Assembly (NCBI RefSeq): GCF_003337235.1
Contig: NZ_QPJC01000002.1
Span: 496,001 to 560,000, forward strand
DNA length: 64,000 nucleotides
From: Halopolyspora algeriensis
GTDB taxonomy: Bacteria; Actinomycetota; Actinomycetes; Mycobacteriales; Pseudonocardiaceae
Direction: 5' to 3'
Position numbers and translations under genes: made by a program. This document shows positions 62,811 through 64,000 of this stretch, in pieces. Each line of letters begins with the position of its first letter. The first letter of the stretch is position 1. The notes under the pieces were generated by a model. The model searched no databases, was not told the origin of the DNA, and saw only the letters and a program-made list of their open reading frames with translations.

Positions 62811-64000
62811 CTATGGCAGCAGCGGACCCATTCCGAGCGGCAGGACCACTCCTCCTACGACGCCCAGGGCCAGGGAGGCGGCTCCGGCGGTGTAGGCGGC
62901 CAGCGCTGACCAGCGCCCGGCTGGGGCAAGCACGTCCGTGTCCGTCTCCTGTTCCGGTGCGGGTCGCAGGAAGGCGGGGGCGATCCAGCGCAGGTAGTAG
63001 AACAGGCTGGCGACGGTGTTGACGACCGCGACCACGGCCAGCCAGGTGGCGCCGCCGTCGATGGCGGCGCTGAAGATCTCGAGCTTGCCGAGGAACACCG
63101 CTGTGGGCGGTGTGCCGACGAGTCCGAGCAGGCACACGACGAGCACCGCGGCCAGGCCGGGGTGGCGGCGGGCGAGACCGCGGTAATCGGCCAGGCGGGA
63201 GGCGCCGGGCAGTTCGGCCACGACGGCGAAGGCGCCGAGGTTGGTCACGGCGTAGGCGGCCAGATAGAACAGCAGGCTCGGCAGCGCGATCTCGCTGCGG
63301 GTGGCCACCACGGCGGCGATGAGCAGGTAGCCGACCTGGCTGATCGTGGAGTAGGCCAGCAGCCGGCGGACGGTGTCCTGGAAGAACGCCGCGAGATTGC
63401 CCAGGGTCATCGACGCAGCGGCCAGGATGGCCGGCAGCAGCGGCCAGTTCACGGCCACACCGGGCAGCGCCTCGGCCACCAGCCGGTAGACCGCGATGAG
63501 CCCGCCGATTTTGGGCACGGTGGTGACGAACGCGGCCACGGGGATGCTCGCGCCTTCGGTGACATCGGGGACCCAGAAGTGGGCGGGTACCGCGCCGATT
63601 TTGAACAGCAGTCCGGCGAGCACGACCACCAGTCCGACGGCGACCGCTGCACGTGGGGCGGCGGGCAGGTTCTGGGCCAGCGTGGCGTAACCGGTGGAGC
63701 GACCGACTCCGTAGAGGATGGTCACACCGGCGAGCATGGTGACGCCGAGCAGAGCACCCATGAGGTAGTACTTCAACGAGGCCTCGGTGCCCGGCGCGTC
63801 CTTGAAGAATCCGGCCAGGGCATACAGCGGGATCGAGGCCAGCAGGTAGCCGGCGACCAGCAGCAGCAGATCCGAGGCACCGGTGAGCACGATCGTGCCG
63901 AGCGCGGCGAGCAGCATCAGCACGTGGAACTCGGTCTCGCGGTGATGGGAGTCGACGGTCTCGATCGACAGACACAGCGTCAGCAGCGTGGCGGCGAGCA
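62811..64000 (-). CDS. nuoN: NADH-quinone oxidoreductase subunit N (nuoN), 5' end outside the window
   Basis: The frame stays open to the right edge. The visible part is about 396 residues of a polytopic proton-pumping subunit. It includes the stretch ending REFHV-type (HRETEFHVLMLLAALG), SDLLLLVAGYLLASIPLYALAGFF, LLFKIGAVPAHFWVPDVTEGAS with the conserved Lys, and GTPPTAVFLGKLEIFSAAI. These match NuoN/ND2. The start and the rest of any nuo operon are beyond the window, so it could be the main complex I or a second partial one. Confidence 0.88.
   Translation of the reverse strand, partial: LAATLLTLCLSIETVDSHHRETEFHVLMLLAALGTIVLTGASDLLLLVAGYLLASIPLYALAGFFKDAPGTEASLKYYLMGALLGVTMLAGVTILYGVGRSTGYATLAQNLPAAPRAAVAVGLVVVLAGLLFKIGAVPAHFWVPDVTEGASIPVAAFVTTVPKIGGLIAVYRLVAEALPGVAVNWPLLPAILAAASMTLGNLAAFFQDTVRRLLAYSTISQVGYLLIAAVVATRSEIALPSLLFYLAAYAVTNLGAFAVVAELPGASRLADYRGLARRHPGLAAVLVVCLLGLVGTPPTAVFLGKLEIFSAAIDGGATWLAVVAVVNTVASLFYYLRWIAPAFLRPAPEQETDTDVLAPAGRWSALAAYTAGAASLALGVVGGVVLPLGMGPLLP

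Overview
This 64 kb window is chromosomal DNA from a very GC-rich actinobacterium. Evidence for that includes pervasive GTG/TTG starts, a WhiB-family regulator, an actinobacterial-type cytochrome b (QcrB), an F420-type LLM enzyme and a heterodimeric CrtYc/CrtYd lycopene cyclase. The gene mix is compatible with Pseudonocardiales or another filamentous actinomycete, but no rRNA or other taxonomic marker is present, so the genus is inference only. I see no tRNA, rRNA, CRISPR array, insertion sequence, integrase or phage gene. The window reads as ordinary chromosome rich in accessory metabolism.

Left part (1-9957): the end of a small Rho-N-like protein, a ClpC/ClpB-like disaggregase, a probable 3-hydroxybutyrate utilisation locus (dehydrogenase, MHS-type transporter, GAF/PucR-type regulator), a nucleotide-sugar epimerase with an inserted zinc-ribbon-like loop, and a pair of overlapping glycosyltransferase-type genes. 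From 10509 to 16636 lies a compact carotenoid operon, crtI-crtB-idi-crtYc-crtYd-crtT-crtU. Its gene content predicts an aromatic carotenoid of the isorenieratene type. A convergent Rieske/DUF5914 protein may add oxygen to the product. No GGPP synthase gene lies inside this operon.

Middle part (16765-37210): a small secreted cysteine protein, a short unknown protein, a universal stress protein, an orphan qcrB and an O-methyltransferase. These are followed by an envelope-lipid region. A hopanoid operon on the minus strand (fused hpnC-hpnD, hpnE, polyprenyl diphosphate synthase, squalene-hopene cyclase, hpnG) is bracketed by two MGDG-synthase-like glycosyltransferases and three DMT/NIPA-like membrane proteins. 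One of the glycosyltransferases is fused to a wax-ester-synthase/DGAT acyltransferase. This arrangement is the best candidate here for an undescribed system, namely coupled making, glycosylating, acylating and possibly translocating of an isoprenoid or diacylglycerol lipid.

Right part (37308-64000): a PRC-barrel membrane protein, a conserved-TM-helix (mechanosensitive-channel-like) protein, a transketolase, the Tex protein, an ABC exporter and a fourth DMT-type protein. Next comes a complete minus-strand protocatechuate branch of the beta-ketoadipate pathway in one nine-gene operon (pcaIJFHGBDC plus an IclR-type regulator). A divergent MFS transporter, a small DUF2188 protein and an LLM flavin/F420 enzyme follow. 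The last genes are a three-subunit molybdenum hydroxylase of the YagTSR type, a DUF4383 membrane protein, a WhiD/WhiB3-like regulator with a strong intrinsic terminator, and the 3' part of nuoN running off the right edge. Several perfect inverted repeats mark transcript ends, and a roughly 71 bp repeat occurs twice, each time just after a stop codon between convergent genes.
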